A stretch of 64,000 bases of DNA from AR5 sp041497115 (GTDB lineage Bacteria > Methylomirabilota > Methylomirabilia > Rokubacteriales > CSP1-6). This document shows, piece after piece, positions 47,636-54,511 of this stretch. Every line of letters starts with the position of its first letter. Within the stretch, counting starts at the first letter, position 1. The DNA is taken from positions 1 through 64,000 of the forward strand of contig JBGQFW010000001.1 of assembly GCA_041497115.1 (NCBI GenBank), in the 5' to 3' direction. The position numbers and the translations under genes were made by a program. The notes beneath the pieces were generated by a model that saw nothing but the letters and a program-made list of their open reading frames with translations, made no database searches and was not told the origin of the DNA.

Positions 47636-47688
47636 GCCTCCCTCTTCGCGGGCAAAAGAGCGCCTCCCCACCACGCGGGAGGGAGGCG
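47636..47688 (-). promoter_or_regulatory. acn leader with two mutually exclusive helices
   Basis: In the acn transcript, CGCCUCCC (47688-47681) pairs with GGGAGGCG (47668-47661), giving an 8-bp hairpin followed by CUCUUUU, terminator-like. Alternatively GCCUCCCUC (47687-47679) pairs perfectly over 9 bases with GAGGGAGGC (47644-47636), the segment that contains the acn Shine-Dalgarno. The first frees the site, the second covers it. This could be an attenuator or a translational switch, but chance pairing in GC-rich sequence remains possible. Confidence 0.4.
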
Positions 47689-47705
47689 TCGTACAACGAC
47701 GAATC

Positions 47706-47734
47706 ACTCTAACGCGGCGCGGGGTTAGGGTCAA
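47706..47734 (-). promoter_or_regulatory. Sigma70-like promoter of the TCA operon
   Basis: TTGACC (47734-47729), 17-base spacer, TAGAGT (47711-47706), on the minus strand. Predicted start about 47699, giving a ~68-base leader to acn at 47631. Confidence 0.6.
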
Positions 47735-47792
47735 GAACGGCGGCCCGCACCGCCACCGTGCGATCATCGGCGCGACGGAGGAGGCGCCCGCC

Positions 47793-48293
47793 ATGCCGGA
47801 GCTGGTGCTCCGCGACGCGCGCGAGGCCGATCTCGCCCGCATCGTGGCCATCTACAACGAGGCCGTCCCCGGCCGCCGGGCGACCGCCGACACCGAGCCG
47901 ATCGCGGTGGCCAGCCGCACGGCGTGGCTTCACGAGCACAGCCCCGCCCGCCGGCCGCTCTGGGTGGCCGAGCGCGAGGGGGTCGTCGTCGGCTGGCTCT
48001 CGTTCCAGGATTTCTACGGCCGGCCCGCCTACGGCGCGACGGCCGAGGTGAGCGTGTACGTGAGCGGTCAGGCGCAGCGCGGCGGCGTCGGCCGCCACCT
48101 GCTGGTCGGCGCGCTCGAGCGGGCGCCGGCGCTCGGCCTGGCCACGCTGGTCGGCTTCATCTTCGCCCACAACACGCCGAGCGTGGGGCTGTTCGAGAGC
48201 CTCGGCTTCGCGCGCTGGGGCCACCTGCCGCGCGTCGCCCGGCTGGACGGCGTCGAGCGCGATCTCCTGATCCTCGGCCGCCGGGTGGACTAA
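47793..48293 (+). CDS. GNAT N-acetyltransferase (phosphinothricin/MnaT-like)
   Basis: A 166-residue GNAT protein with the phosphinothricin acetyltransferase-type pattern: LVLRDAREADLARIVAIYNE, LSFQDFYGRPAYGATAEVSV, the acetyl-CoA loop RGGVGRHLLVGALERA and a C-terminal NTPSVGLFESLGFARWG. Acetylates a small amine or amino-acid-like substrate. ATG 47793; an alternative start is unlikely given the family N-terminus. It is divergent from acn across a 162-base region. Confidence 0.85.
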   Translation: MPELVLRDAREADLARIVAIYNEAVPGRRATADTEPIAVASRTAWLHEHSPARRPLWVAEREGVVVGWLSFQDFYGRPAYGATAEVSVYVSGQAQRGGVGRHLLVGALERAPALGLATLVGFIFAHNTPSVGLFESLGFARWGHLPRVARLDGVERDLLILGRRVD

Positions 48294-48296
48294 TTA

Positions 48297-48312
48297 GCCC
48301 CGACGGCGGGGC
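48297..48312. terminator. Short convergent hairpin
   Basis: GCCCCG (48297-48302) and CGGGGC (48307-48312) form a 6-bp stem with a 4-base loop, next to the palindrome GCGGCCGGCCGC at 48311-48322. It lies between the convergent GNAT (stop 48293) and NUDIX (stop 48332) genes and could terminate both. Confidence 0.35.
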
Positions 48313-48331
48313 GGCCGGCCGCGCGTAAGGC

Positions 48332-48742
48332 TCAGGGCAGGGCGGCGGCGAACGTCTCGAGCAGCGCGCGGTCCCGCTCGTAGGTGAGGAGCAGGGCGGC
48401 CTGCGACAGCGGCAGCCAGCGCACGGCGTCGACCCCGTCGAGGGCGGCGGCCTCGCCGCCGATCGCGCGCATCAGCCAGTAACGGACGACCTTCACGCGC
48501 CCCTTGTGGTCGATGTGGGAGATCGTCGGGAGCTCCTCGACGAGCACGCAGCGCAGCGCCGTCTCCTCCTCGACCTCGCGCAGCGCGCACGCCTCGTCGG
48601 TCTCGCCGCGCTCGACCTTGCCCTTGGGGAAGGTCCAGTCCTCGCGGTGCGGGCGATGAATGATCAGCACCTCCACCCCGTTGTCGGCCGCCGGCCTCAC
48701 GATCACGCCGCCGGCTGCTCTGACGAGTCCTCCGATGCTCAT
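48332..48742 (-). CDS. NUDIX hydrolase
   Basis: A 136-residue NUDIX protein. The NUDIX box reads GKVERGETDEACALREVEEETA; the usual final EExGU glycine is replaced (EEETAL), but the metal-binding Glu residues are present. It begins MSIGGLVRAAGGVIVR, as in MutT/Ap4A-type NUDIX proteins (RPHREDWTFPKGK). Likely hydrolyses a nucleoside diphosphate linked to another moiety. Own promoter upstream. Confidence 0.85.
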   Translation of the reverse strand: MSIGGLVRAAGGVIVRPAADNGVEVLIIHRPHREDWTFPKGKVERGETDEACALREVEEETALRCVLVEELPTISHIDHKGRVKVVRYWLMRAIGGEAAALDGVDAVRWLPLSQAALLLTYERDRALLETFAAALP

Positions 48743-48792
48743 CCGGATCGGCCCCTCCCTACCGCGCGGTGTCGGCTGCTCGCGATGTCCCG

Positions 48793-48821
48793 AGTGTAAT
48801 CAGCCCGCCGTGCAACGCCAA
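48793..48821 (-). promoter_or_regulatory. Sigma70-like promoter of the NUDIX gene
   Basis: TTGGCG (48821-48816), 17-base spacer, TACACT (48798-48793) on the minus strand; predicted start about 48786, giving a ~44-base leader to 48742. Confidence 0.4.
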
Positions 48822-48929
48822 GCTTTGTCCGCGTATGACAGGACGATGACGACCGCCGGACCGGCCCGGCCTTGACCCCGCGCGCGCGGTCCCGCATGCT
48901 CGCGCCACTGCCTCGCGCGGAGAGCGACG

Positions 48930-49295
48930 ATGGTCACGTGGAAGAAGTTCGCCGCCGCCGAGCCCGACCTGGCCGGGGCCGGCCGCGCGCTGCTGATCCA
49001 GTTCACGGTGGGGCTGGCCTTCCTCGCCACTGTGCGCCGGGACGGGGCGCCGCGCCTGCACCCGGTGTGCCCGGTGCTCTCGGGCGACCGGCTCTTCGTG
49101 CTGATCACGCCCGAGTCCCCCAAGCGTCGCGATCTGGAGTCGGACGGCCGCGACGCGCTGCACATGGCCGACGCCGCCGAGCTCACGTTCGAGCTGCTGA
49201 TCGACCGCGCGATGCACACCCGCTGGGAGAACGTGCTGACCCCGGCGATGCGGCCGGTGCGCCGCACGTGGCGGGCGCCGGCGGGCGCGGCGTAG
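48930..49295 (+). CDS. Pyridoxamine 5'-phosphate oxidase-like flavin-binding protein
   Basis: A 121-residue protein of the PNPOx-like split-barrel fold: FLATVRRDGAPRLHPVCPVL is the characteristic block, followed by GDRLFVLITPESPKRRDLES. These small proteins bind FMN, F420 or haem and act as reductases or are uncharacterised. ATG 48930. It precedes a small unknown gene by 16 bases. Confidence 0.75.
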   Translation: MVTWKKFAAAEPDLAGAGRALLIQFTVGLAFLATVRRDGAPRLHPVCPVLSGDRLFVLITPESPKRRDLESDGRDALHMADAAELTFELLIDRAMHTRWENVLTPAMRPVRRTWRAPAGAA

Positions 49296-49311
49296 ACTGG
49301 CCGCCGACGCC

Positions 49312-49587
49312 ATGGGCCATCGCTGCCCGCCCGAGCTGCTCGACGACCTGGCCGCGGTCCTCACCGAGGTGCGCGGGTGGGACGGCGTCGTCGAGAAGAA
49401 GCCCGGCGTCTTCTACGTGCGGCGGGAGCCGTTCCTGCACTTCCACCTGATCGAGGGGCGGCGCCGGCGCGCCGACATCAAGGCGCCGGCCGGCTGGATC
49501 CCGATCGACCTGCCCCACCCGGCCTCGGCGACCCGGCGACGCGCGTTCCTGCGCGAGCTGCGCCGGCGCTACGGCGAGCGGCGCTAG
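49312..49587 (+). CDS. Small conserved-looking protein of unknown function
   Basis: A 91-residue protein: VVEKKPGVFYVRREPFLHFH and ADIKAPAGWIPIDLPHP are its most distinctive strings. The FLHFH and KPGVFY blocks recur in small uncharacterised bacterial proteins, but I cannot name a family. Basic C-terminus (RRRYGERR). ATG 49312 is 16 bases after the PNPOx-like gene. The last four bases overlap the convergent sdhB-like gene. Confidence 0.55.
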   Translation: MGHRCPPELLDDLAAVLTEVRGWDGVVEKKPGVFYVRREPFLHFHLIEGRRRRADIKAPAGWIPIDLPHPASATRRRAFLRELRRRYGERR

Positions 49588-50291
49588 GCAAAGCCCAGCA
49601 GCCGCCGCGTGGCCATCCGGCGCAGGCGGATGATGGACGTCGTCGGCGCCAGCTCCATCGGACACACCTCCGTGCAGTTGCCCTGGCCGTGGCAGCGCGC
49701 CAGCGCGTCGTCGGAGAGCAGCACCGCCCAGCGCGCCCCGCCGGCCGCGTCGCGCGAGTCGCGCTCGAGCGTGAAGGCGCGGTTGAGCGCGGCCGGCCCC
49801 GGGAACCGCGCGTTGTGCGCCACCATCGTGCACGCCGACAGGCACATGCCGCACCCGATGCACTCGATCGCCGGATCGATCTCGCGCCGCTCGCCCGCCC
49901 CGGCCGGGATCAGCGCGTAGGGCTCCGCGTCCGGCGCCGGCACGAAGGCCGCCCGCACGCCCTGCATCTTCGCCGTGAACGGCGCCATGTCCACGACCAG
50001 GTCGCGCAGCAGCGGAAAGTGGTAGAGCGGCCGCACCGCGACGGGGCCGGCGCCGAGCGACACCAGCCGCGTGCGGCACGCCCAGCGCTCGCGGCCGTTG
50101 ACGACCATCGCGCAGGAGCCGCACATGCCCACCCGGCAGGCGTAGCGCAGCGCCAGGGTGGGATCGCGGCGCCGCTGGATCTCGACCAGCGCGTCGAGCA
50201 CGGTCGTGTCGGGGCCGGCGTCCACCTCGAACGCCTGCCAGCGCTCGCGCTCGCCCGGCGACCAGCGGAAGACGGAGAGCGTCGTCGGCAT
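49584..50291 (-). CDS. Succinate dehydrogenase/fumarate reductase iron-sulfur subunit, second set
   Basis: A 235-residue FrdB/SdhB homologue. [2Fe-2S] ligands in CRVGMCGSCAMVVNG...C near residues 52-70; [4Fe-4S] CIGCGMCLSAC near residue 145 and CHGQGNCTEVCP near residue 200. It is not next to a flavoprotein; the matching A-like subunit lies at 54512 and a C-like anchor at 52462, all on the same strand. ATG 50291 lies 37 bases from the divergent M20 peptidase start. Cognate complex inferred. Confidence 0.85.
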   Translation of the reverse strand: MPTTLSVFRWSPGERERWQAFEVDAGPDTTVLDALVEIQRRRDPTLALRYACRVGMCGSCAMVVNGRERWACRTRLVSLGAGPVAVRPLYHFPLLRDLVVDMAPFTAKMQGVRAAFVPAPDAEPYALIPAGAGERREIDPAIECIGCGMCLSACTMVAHNARFPGPAALNRAFTLERDSRDAAGGARWAVLLSDDALARCHGQGNCTEVCPMELAPTTSIIRLRRMATRRLLGFA

Positions 50292-50328
50292 CGGCGCTAT
50301 GTTACCGTGACCCGACGGAGGAACGCGC

Positions 50329-51654
50329 GTGTCGCCACGCCACGACCGCCTCGCCCTGCTCGACCGGTACCTGCGCATCCCGACCATCAGCCGCGCCGTC
50401 ACGCCGGCGATGGTGGACGCCGTGCGCGCGCTCTGGCGCGAGATCGGCCTCGACCTGATCCCGCTGGCGACGCCCGACGGCAGCGGCACGCCGGCGCTGT
50501 GGGGCGAGATCCCCGGGCCGCGCGGCGCGCCCACCCTGCTCCTCTACGGCCACTACGACGTCCAGCCCACCGGCGACGTCGAGCGCTGGCGCTGGCAGGA
50601 CGTCGCCTGCCGGCCGTTCGAGCCGACGTACTTCCACGAGGGCCGCCGCGTCGACCCGGCCGCGCTCGACGCCGCGGCGCTCGACGCGGTGACCGTGGTG
50701 GCGCGCGGCGGCGCCGACAACAAGGGGCAGCACCTGGCCAACGTGCTGGGCGCGCTCGACGCCGCCCGCGGCGGCCGCGCGCAGTGGACGGTGCGCGTGA
50801 TCCTCGACGGCGAGGAGGAGCACGGCAGCCCGAACCTCGATGCGATCGCGCGCGCGCATCGGGAGCGGCTGAGCGCCGAGCTGCTGATCGGCTCCGACGG
50901 CCCCAAGCAGAACAACGCGCCGACGCTCGTGATGGGCGTGCGCGGCCTGGTGGGCGTGGAGCTGGTGGCCGACAACGGCCGGCCGGCGTCGCTGCACTCC
51001 GGCAACTACGGCAACATCGTGCCGAACCCGGTGCTGCCGCTCGCCCGGGTCATCGCCGACATCGAGGAGCGCGTGCGCGCCTACGGCGAGGCCCACGACG
51101 CCTTCCGCCGCGAGGCGCGGGAGCTCTTCGCGAAGTGGGAGGACCGCGCGGTGTGGACGCCGTTCCTGCGGCCGACGGTCAACGTCAACCACTTCATGAC
51201 CGACGGCGCCTCGCCGACCGCGCGCCGCACGATCATCCCGCGCACGGCGCACGCCCGGCTGGACATCCGCGTGACGCGCGACACGCCGCCCGCCGAGATG
51301 GAGGCGATCGTCGAGCGCGTCGTGGCGGAGCACCGCGACCGCACGCCCGGCATCACGATCACCGCCCGTTGCAGCAGCCAGCCGGCCAGCTACACCTCGC
51401 CCATGCGTCCCGAGTTCGGCTGGCTCCTGCGCCTGCTGGAAGCCCACGGCGACGCCGAGCCGGTGGCGCTGCCGACGCTGGGCGGCACGCTGCCGCTCTG
51501 GGTGTTCACCGAGACGCTCGGCATCCCCGCGCTCTGGATCCCCGCCGCCAACAGCGACAACCAGCAGCACGACGTCAACGAGCACTACGTCCTCAAGCAC
51601 TTCTTCGCCCAGACAACGCTGTACGCCGCGATCGTCGCCTCGCGCCCGGCCTGA
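50329..51654 (+). CDS. M20 family metallopeptidase (dipeptidase/deacylase type)
   Basis: A 441-residue zinc hydrolase. Metal-binding LLYGHYDVQPTGD (His and Asp), GGADNKGQH, catalytic EEEHGSPN and the C-terminal metal ligand HDVNEHYV. It hydrolyses small peptides or N-acyl amino acids. GTG 50329 has GGAGGAA upstream. It is the only + strand gene between the sdhB-like gene and the HAD gene. Confidence 0.9.
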   Translation: MSPRHDRLALLDRYLRIPTISRAVTPAMVDAVRALWREIGLDLIPLATPDGSGTPALWGEIPGPRGAPTLLLYGHYDVQPTGDVERWRWQDVACRPFEPTYFHEGRRVDPAALDAAALDAVTVVARGGADNKGQHLANVLGALDAARGGRAQWTVRVILDGEEEHGSPNLDAIARAHRERLSAELLIGSDGPKQNNAPTLVMGVRGLVGVELVADNGRPASLHSGNYGNIVPNPVLPLARVIADIEERVRAYGEAHDAFRREARELFAKWEDRAVWTPFLRPTVNVNHFMTDGASPTARRTIIPRTAHARLDIRVTRDTPPAEMEAIVERVVAEHRDRTPGITITARCSSQPASYTSPMRPEFGWLLRLLEAHGDAEPVALPTLGGTLPLWVFTETLGIPALWIPAANSDNQQHDVNEHYVLKHFFAQTTLYAAIVASRPA

Positions 51655-51672
51655 GCCGGGCGCCCGCGGCGG

Positions 51673-52395
51673 TCACCGCGCGGGCGGCGACACCACGAAG
51701 CGCGCCAGGTCGGCCAGGTCGCGGCCGACGCCGTCAGGGGCGACGCCGAGCTGCTCGACGGGCAGCCCCAGGCGATTGACCCAGAACGTCGGGTAGCCGA
51801 ACCACGTCGCCCCGGCGGCGTCCCAGCCGCCGAACGCGGCGAACGCGATCTCCTCGCGCCGCAGTCCGAAGGCCTCGACGCCCATCGAGTAAGCGCGGGG
51901 ATCGGGCTTGTAGGTGCGCACGCGGTCCGTGCTCAGCGCGTCCTCGAAGAATCCCGTCAGCCCCGAGCCGCGCACGGCGGCCTCGATCATCGGCGCGGTC
52001 AGGTTGGTCAGGAATCGCAGGCGGAGGCCCGCCTGCCGCAGCGACGTCAGCGCCGGCACGGCGTCCGGGTGGGCCTTGATGTCGAGCCAGGCGTTCATGA
52101 GTCGCTGCCGCCGGTCGGCGCTCAGGTCGAGGCCAAGCGTGCTCGCGGCGAACACGAGGGCGTCGCCCGTCACCGTCCAGAAGTCCGCGTAGTGACCCGC
52201 CACCGAGCGCAGCCACGTGTACTCGAACTGGCGGGTCCGCCAGGCCGCGCTCAGCTCGGCGCCGCGGCCGGGAAAGATGGCCTCGGCGAGCGCAAAGACG
52301 GGCCCGGGGTCGAAGACCGTGAAGGCGTCGAACGCGACGGCCTTGATCAGCACAGCGGCGGCGTCCCCGAGGAACTCGCGGCGACTGGGGGCCAT
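51673..52395 (-). CDS. Haloacid dehalogenase-type II hydrolase with Tat-like N-terminus
   Basis: A 240-residue HAD protein. Motif I nucleophile AFDAFTVFDPG, motif II LRFLTNLTAP, motif III Lys in RTYKPDPRAY and motif IV GGWDAAGA. The first 12 residues, MAPSRREFLGDA, are a Tat-like SRREFLG motif placed directly before the HAD core, and ATG 52395 has AGGAGG upstream, so the start is well supported. HADs are normally cytoplasmic; export would be unusual. The hydrophobic stretch after the twin arginines is short, so the signal may be vestigial. Confidence 0.8.
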   Translation of the reverse strand: MAPSRREFLGDAAAVLIKAVAFDAFTVFDPGPVFALAEAIFPGRGAELSAAWRTRQFEYTWLRSVAGHYADFWTVTGDALVFAASTLGLDLSADRRQRLMNAWLDIKAHPDAVPALTSLRQAGLRLRFLTNLTAPMIEAAVRGSGLTGFFEDALSTDRVRTYKPDPRAYSMGVEAFGLRREEIAFAAFGGWDAAGATWFGYPTFWVNRLGLPVEQLGVAPDGVGRDLADLARFVVSPPAR

Positions 52396-52461
52396 GAGGA
52401 ACCTCCTCGGTCGGTTGGACACCGCGCAACGCGTCGGGGATTCACGGGTGGGCCGGCCGGC

Positions 52462-52785
52462 TCAGTACCAGCGCCAGAGCCAGACGCCGGCGAAGAGCGC
52501 GGCGGCCAGCGCCAGCGCCAGCGCGAACAGCACGCGGTGCCAGCGCAGCGGCAGGCCGAAGTCCAGCAGCAGCGTGCGGACGCCGAGCAGCGCGTGGATC
52601 AGGACGAGCGCGAGCAGCGCGGCCTGCAGGCCGCGGCGGAACGGGTTGACCAGGTGCAGGGCGACGACGAGCAGGAGGCCGACGGCGGCGGCGCGCTGGA
52701 TCAGCCACGCCCACATGCCGCTGCGCGTGCCGCGCCACCCCTCGGCGGTGGTCCACTCGCGCCGCAGCACGCGCGGCGCGCTCAT
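52462..52785 (-). CDS. Succinate dehydrogenase/fumarate reductase membrane anchor (SdhC/SdhD-like)
   Basis: A 107-residue membrane protein with three hydrophobic segments (about residues 24-45, 52-75 and 82-106). Histidines in VVALHLV and LIHALLGVR match haem b ligand positions of SdhC/SdhD anchors, and the QRAAA string suits the quinone side. It probably anchors the second SDH/FRD complex. ATG 52785 overlaps the stop of a tiny membrane gene (TGATG). Confidence 0.75.
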   Translation of the reverse strand: MSAPRVLRREWTTAEGWRGTRSGMWAWLIQRAAAVGLLLVVALHLVNPFRRGLQAALLALVLIHALLGVRTLLLDFGLPLRWHRVLFALALALAAALFAGVWLWRWY

Positions 52786-52883
52786 CAGCGCCAGGAGAGG
52801 TCGAAGACGACCGGGGTCAGCACGGCGGCGACGATCACCGCCGCGCCCACCGCCACCATCAGCCAGGCCCGCCGGTGCTCCAT
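52785..52883 (-). CDS. 32-residue single-membrane-segment peptide
   Basis: A very short frame: MEHRRAWLMVAVGAAVIVAA then a short tail ending in FDLSWR. One hydrophobic segment (residues 7-26) with a basic N-terminus. Its TGA overlaps the ATG of the SdhC/D-like gene, the same coupling used by real genes here, and 19 bases separate it from the upstream stop. It could be an extra small anchor subunit of the second SDH/FRD complex. Its length alone makes it uncertain. Confidence 0.45.
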   Translation of the reverse strand: MEHRRAWLMVAVGAAVIVAAVLTPVVFDLSWR

Positions 52884-52902
52884 CAGCGGCCGGCGCCGTC
52901 GC

Positions 52903-53274
52903 TCACAGGCTCGCCTTGCGGTAGGAGCGCTTGGCGGCGATCCGACCGTCGCGCAGCGTGAGGATGTCGCAGCCGTGGGTCTCGTAGCGGCCGGCGCCGC
53001 GCGGCGTGCCGGTCGTCACCCACTCGACCGTCGCGATCTCCGGGCAGGCGAAGTGGCGCGTCTCGTCCCAGCGCACGTCGGGGATGCGCTCGAACATGTC
53101 GGTGAGGAACTCGCGCACGGCCGGCTTGCCCACCACGCGCGCGCCCCACGGATCCTTGCCGAACGACGCCTCGAAGATCACGTCGTCGGTCATCATGGCC
53201 AGGATCCCGTCGAGGTCGTGGCCGTTCCACACCGTGTTGAAGCGGTCGATGAACTTCTCGCCGTCGAACGCCAT
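52903..53274 (-). CDS. SnoaL/NTF2-like domain protein
   Basis: A 123-residue cone-barrel protein: KFIDRFNTVWNGHDLDGILA, MTDDVIFEASFG and GKPAVREFLTDMFERIPDVR, then VEWVTTGTPRGAGRYE, all typical of SnoaL-like polyketide-cyclase/NTF2 proteins. Function not predictable; often steroid- or polyketide-related isomerases. ATG 53274 (MAFDGEKF) is preferred to an upstream one. Confidence 0.8.
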   Translation of the reverse strand: MAFDGEKFIDRFNTVWNGHDLDGILAMMTDDVIFEASFGKDPWGARVVGKPAVREFLTDMFERIPDVRWDETRHFACPEIATVEWVTTGTPRGAGRYETHGCDILTLRDGRIAAKRSYRKASL

Positions 53275-53285
53275 GGTCGTCCCCC

Positions 53286-54479
53286 TCACTTGAGCCGGTT
53301 GACCGCGATGCGCCCCCGGGTCATCACCAGCCGCACCTCGTCGAGCGCCTGGATGCGCTCGGCGGGGTTGCCCGCCACCGCCAAGAGATCGGCGGCCAGG
53401 CCGGGCGCCACCCGGCCTGTCTCGTGCTCGAGGCCGAGCGCGCGGGCGGCGGTCGCCGTCGCCGCGCGCACCACCGCCGCCGGCTCCATGCCGTGGCGCA
53501 CCATCAACACGAGCTCGGGCACCAGCGAGCCGTGAGGGTTGAGCGGCGTGCCGGCGTCGGTGCCGGCGGCGATCGGCACGCCCGCGCGCAGCGCCAGCCG
53601 GAAGCTCTCGGCGTGGCGGTCGCGCACGGCGAGCGACTTGCTCACCGCGAACTCCGGGATGCCGGCGGCGACCCCGCCCTCGGCGATCGCGTGGGGGGCG
53701 ATGAGCGTCGGTACCAGCGCCACGCCGTCGCGCGCCATCCGCTGGCAGAGCGCCTCGGTCAGGAACACGCCGTGCTCGATCGTGGTGATCCCGCCCTCCA
53801 GGCAGTTGGCGATGCCGTCGCTGCCCTGGGCGTGGGCGGCGGTGCGGCGGCCGGCCTTGCGGGCTTCCTCGATGGCCGCCCGGACCTCGTCGAGGGTGAG
53901 CTGGGCGGAGGTGGGATCCACGCCGGGCGTCATCACGCCGCCGGTGGCGAAGAGCTTGATGACGTCGGCGCCCGCCTTGAGCTGCTCGCGCACCGCCTTG
54001 CGCACGTCGTCGGCGCCGTCGGCCTCGCGGCCGATCAGATTCCAGCCGTGGCCGCCGGTCATGCAGATGCCCCGGCCGGCGGCGAGCACGCGCGGCCCCG
54101 GGATGAGTCCCTGGCGGATCGCGTCGCGCACGCTCAGCTCGGCGTAGTCGCGGCCGCCGAGATCGCGCACGGTGGTGACACCCGCCTCGAGCGTCTGGCG
54201 CGCGCGGACCACCGCGCGGATGACCGTCGCGGGGTACGCCTCGCGCGCCAGCGCGGCGGCGGGATCGGCCTCGCCGCCGAAGCAGAGGTGGACGTGGCAG
54301 TTGACGAGCCCGGGCAGGAGCGTGAGCCCGTCGAGCCGCAGCGTCGTGCCCGACGGCGCGTCGGCCGCGGCGACCACGGCGCTGATGCGGCCGTCCTCCA
54401 CCACGACGGCGCGGCCCGCCGCCGGCGGCGCGCCGGTGCCGTCGAGCAGCAGGGCGCCGGTGAGGATCGTGCGGTCCAT
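53286..54479 (-). CDS. Imidazolonepropionase-like amidohydrolase
   Basis: A 397-residue amidohydrolase. Metal ligands NCHVHLCF, carbamylated Lys in ADVIKLFATGG, His in TAAHAQGS and IEHGVFL, and Asp in AAGTDAGTP. It begins MDRTILTGALLLDGTGAPP, typical of HutI-like/prolidase-type amidohydrolases. The substrate is a cyclic amide or peptide that cannot be named. It follows the frdA-like gene after 32 bases. Confidence 0.88.
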   Translation of the reverse strand: MDRTILTGALLLDGTGAPPAAGRAVVVEDGRISAVVAAADAPSGTTLRLDGLTLLPGLVNCHVHLCFGGEADPAAALAREAYPATVIRAVVRARQTLEAGVTTVRDLGGRDYAELSVRDAIRQGLIPGPRVLAAGRGICMTGGHGWNLIGREADGADDVRKAVREQLKAGADVIKLFATGGVMTPGVDPTSAQLTLDEVRAAIEEARKAGRRTAAHAQGSDGIANCLEGGITTIEHGVFLTEALCQRMARDGVALVPTLIAPHAIAEGGVAAGIPEFAVSKSLAVRDRHAESFRLALRAGVPIAAGTDAGTPLNPHGSLVPELVLMVRHGMEPAAVVRAATATAARALGLEHETGRVAPGLAADLLAVAGNPAERIQALDEVRLVMTRGRIAVNRLK

Positions 54480-54511
54480 GGTGGGCGGATGATACCGCGG
54501 CGCCGGGCCGC

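Noticed and set aside
51661..51686. A terminator between the M20 peptidase and the HAD gene
   Set aside because: The GC-rich palindrome there overlaps the coding end of the HAD gene, and the stem is short; I could not separate it from codon bias.
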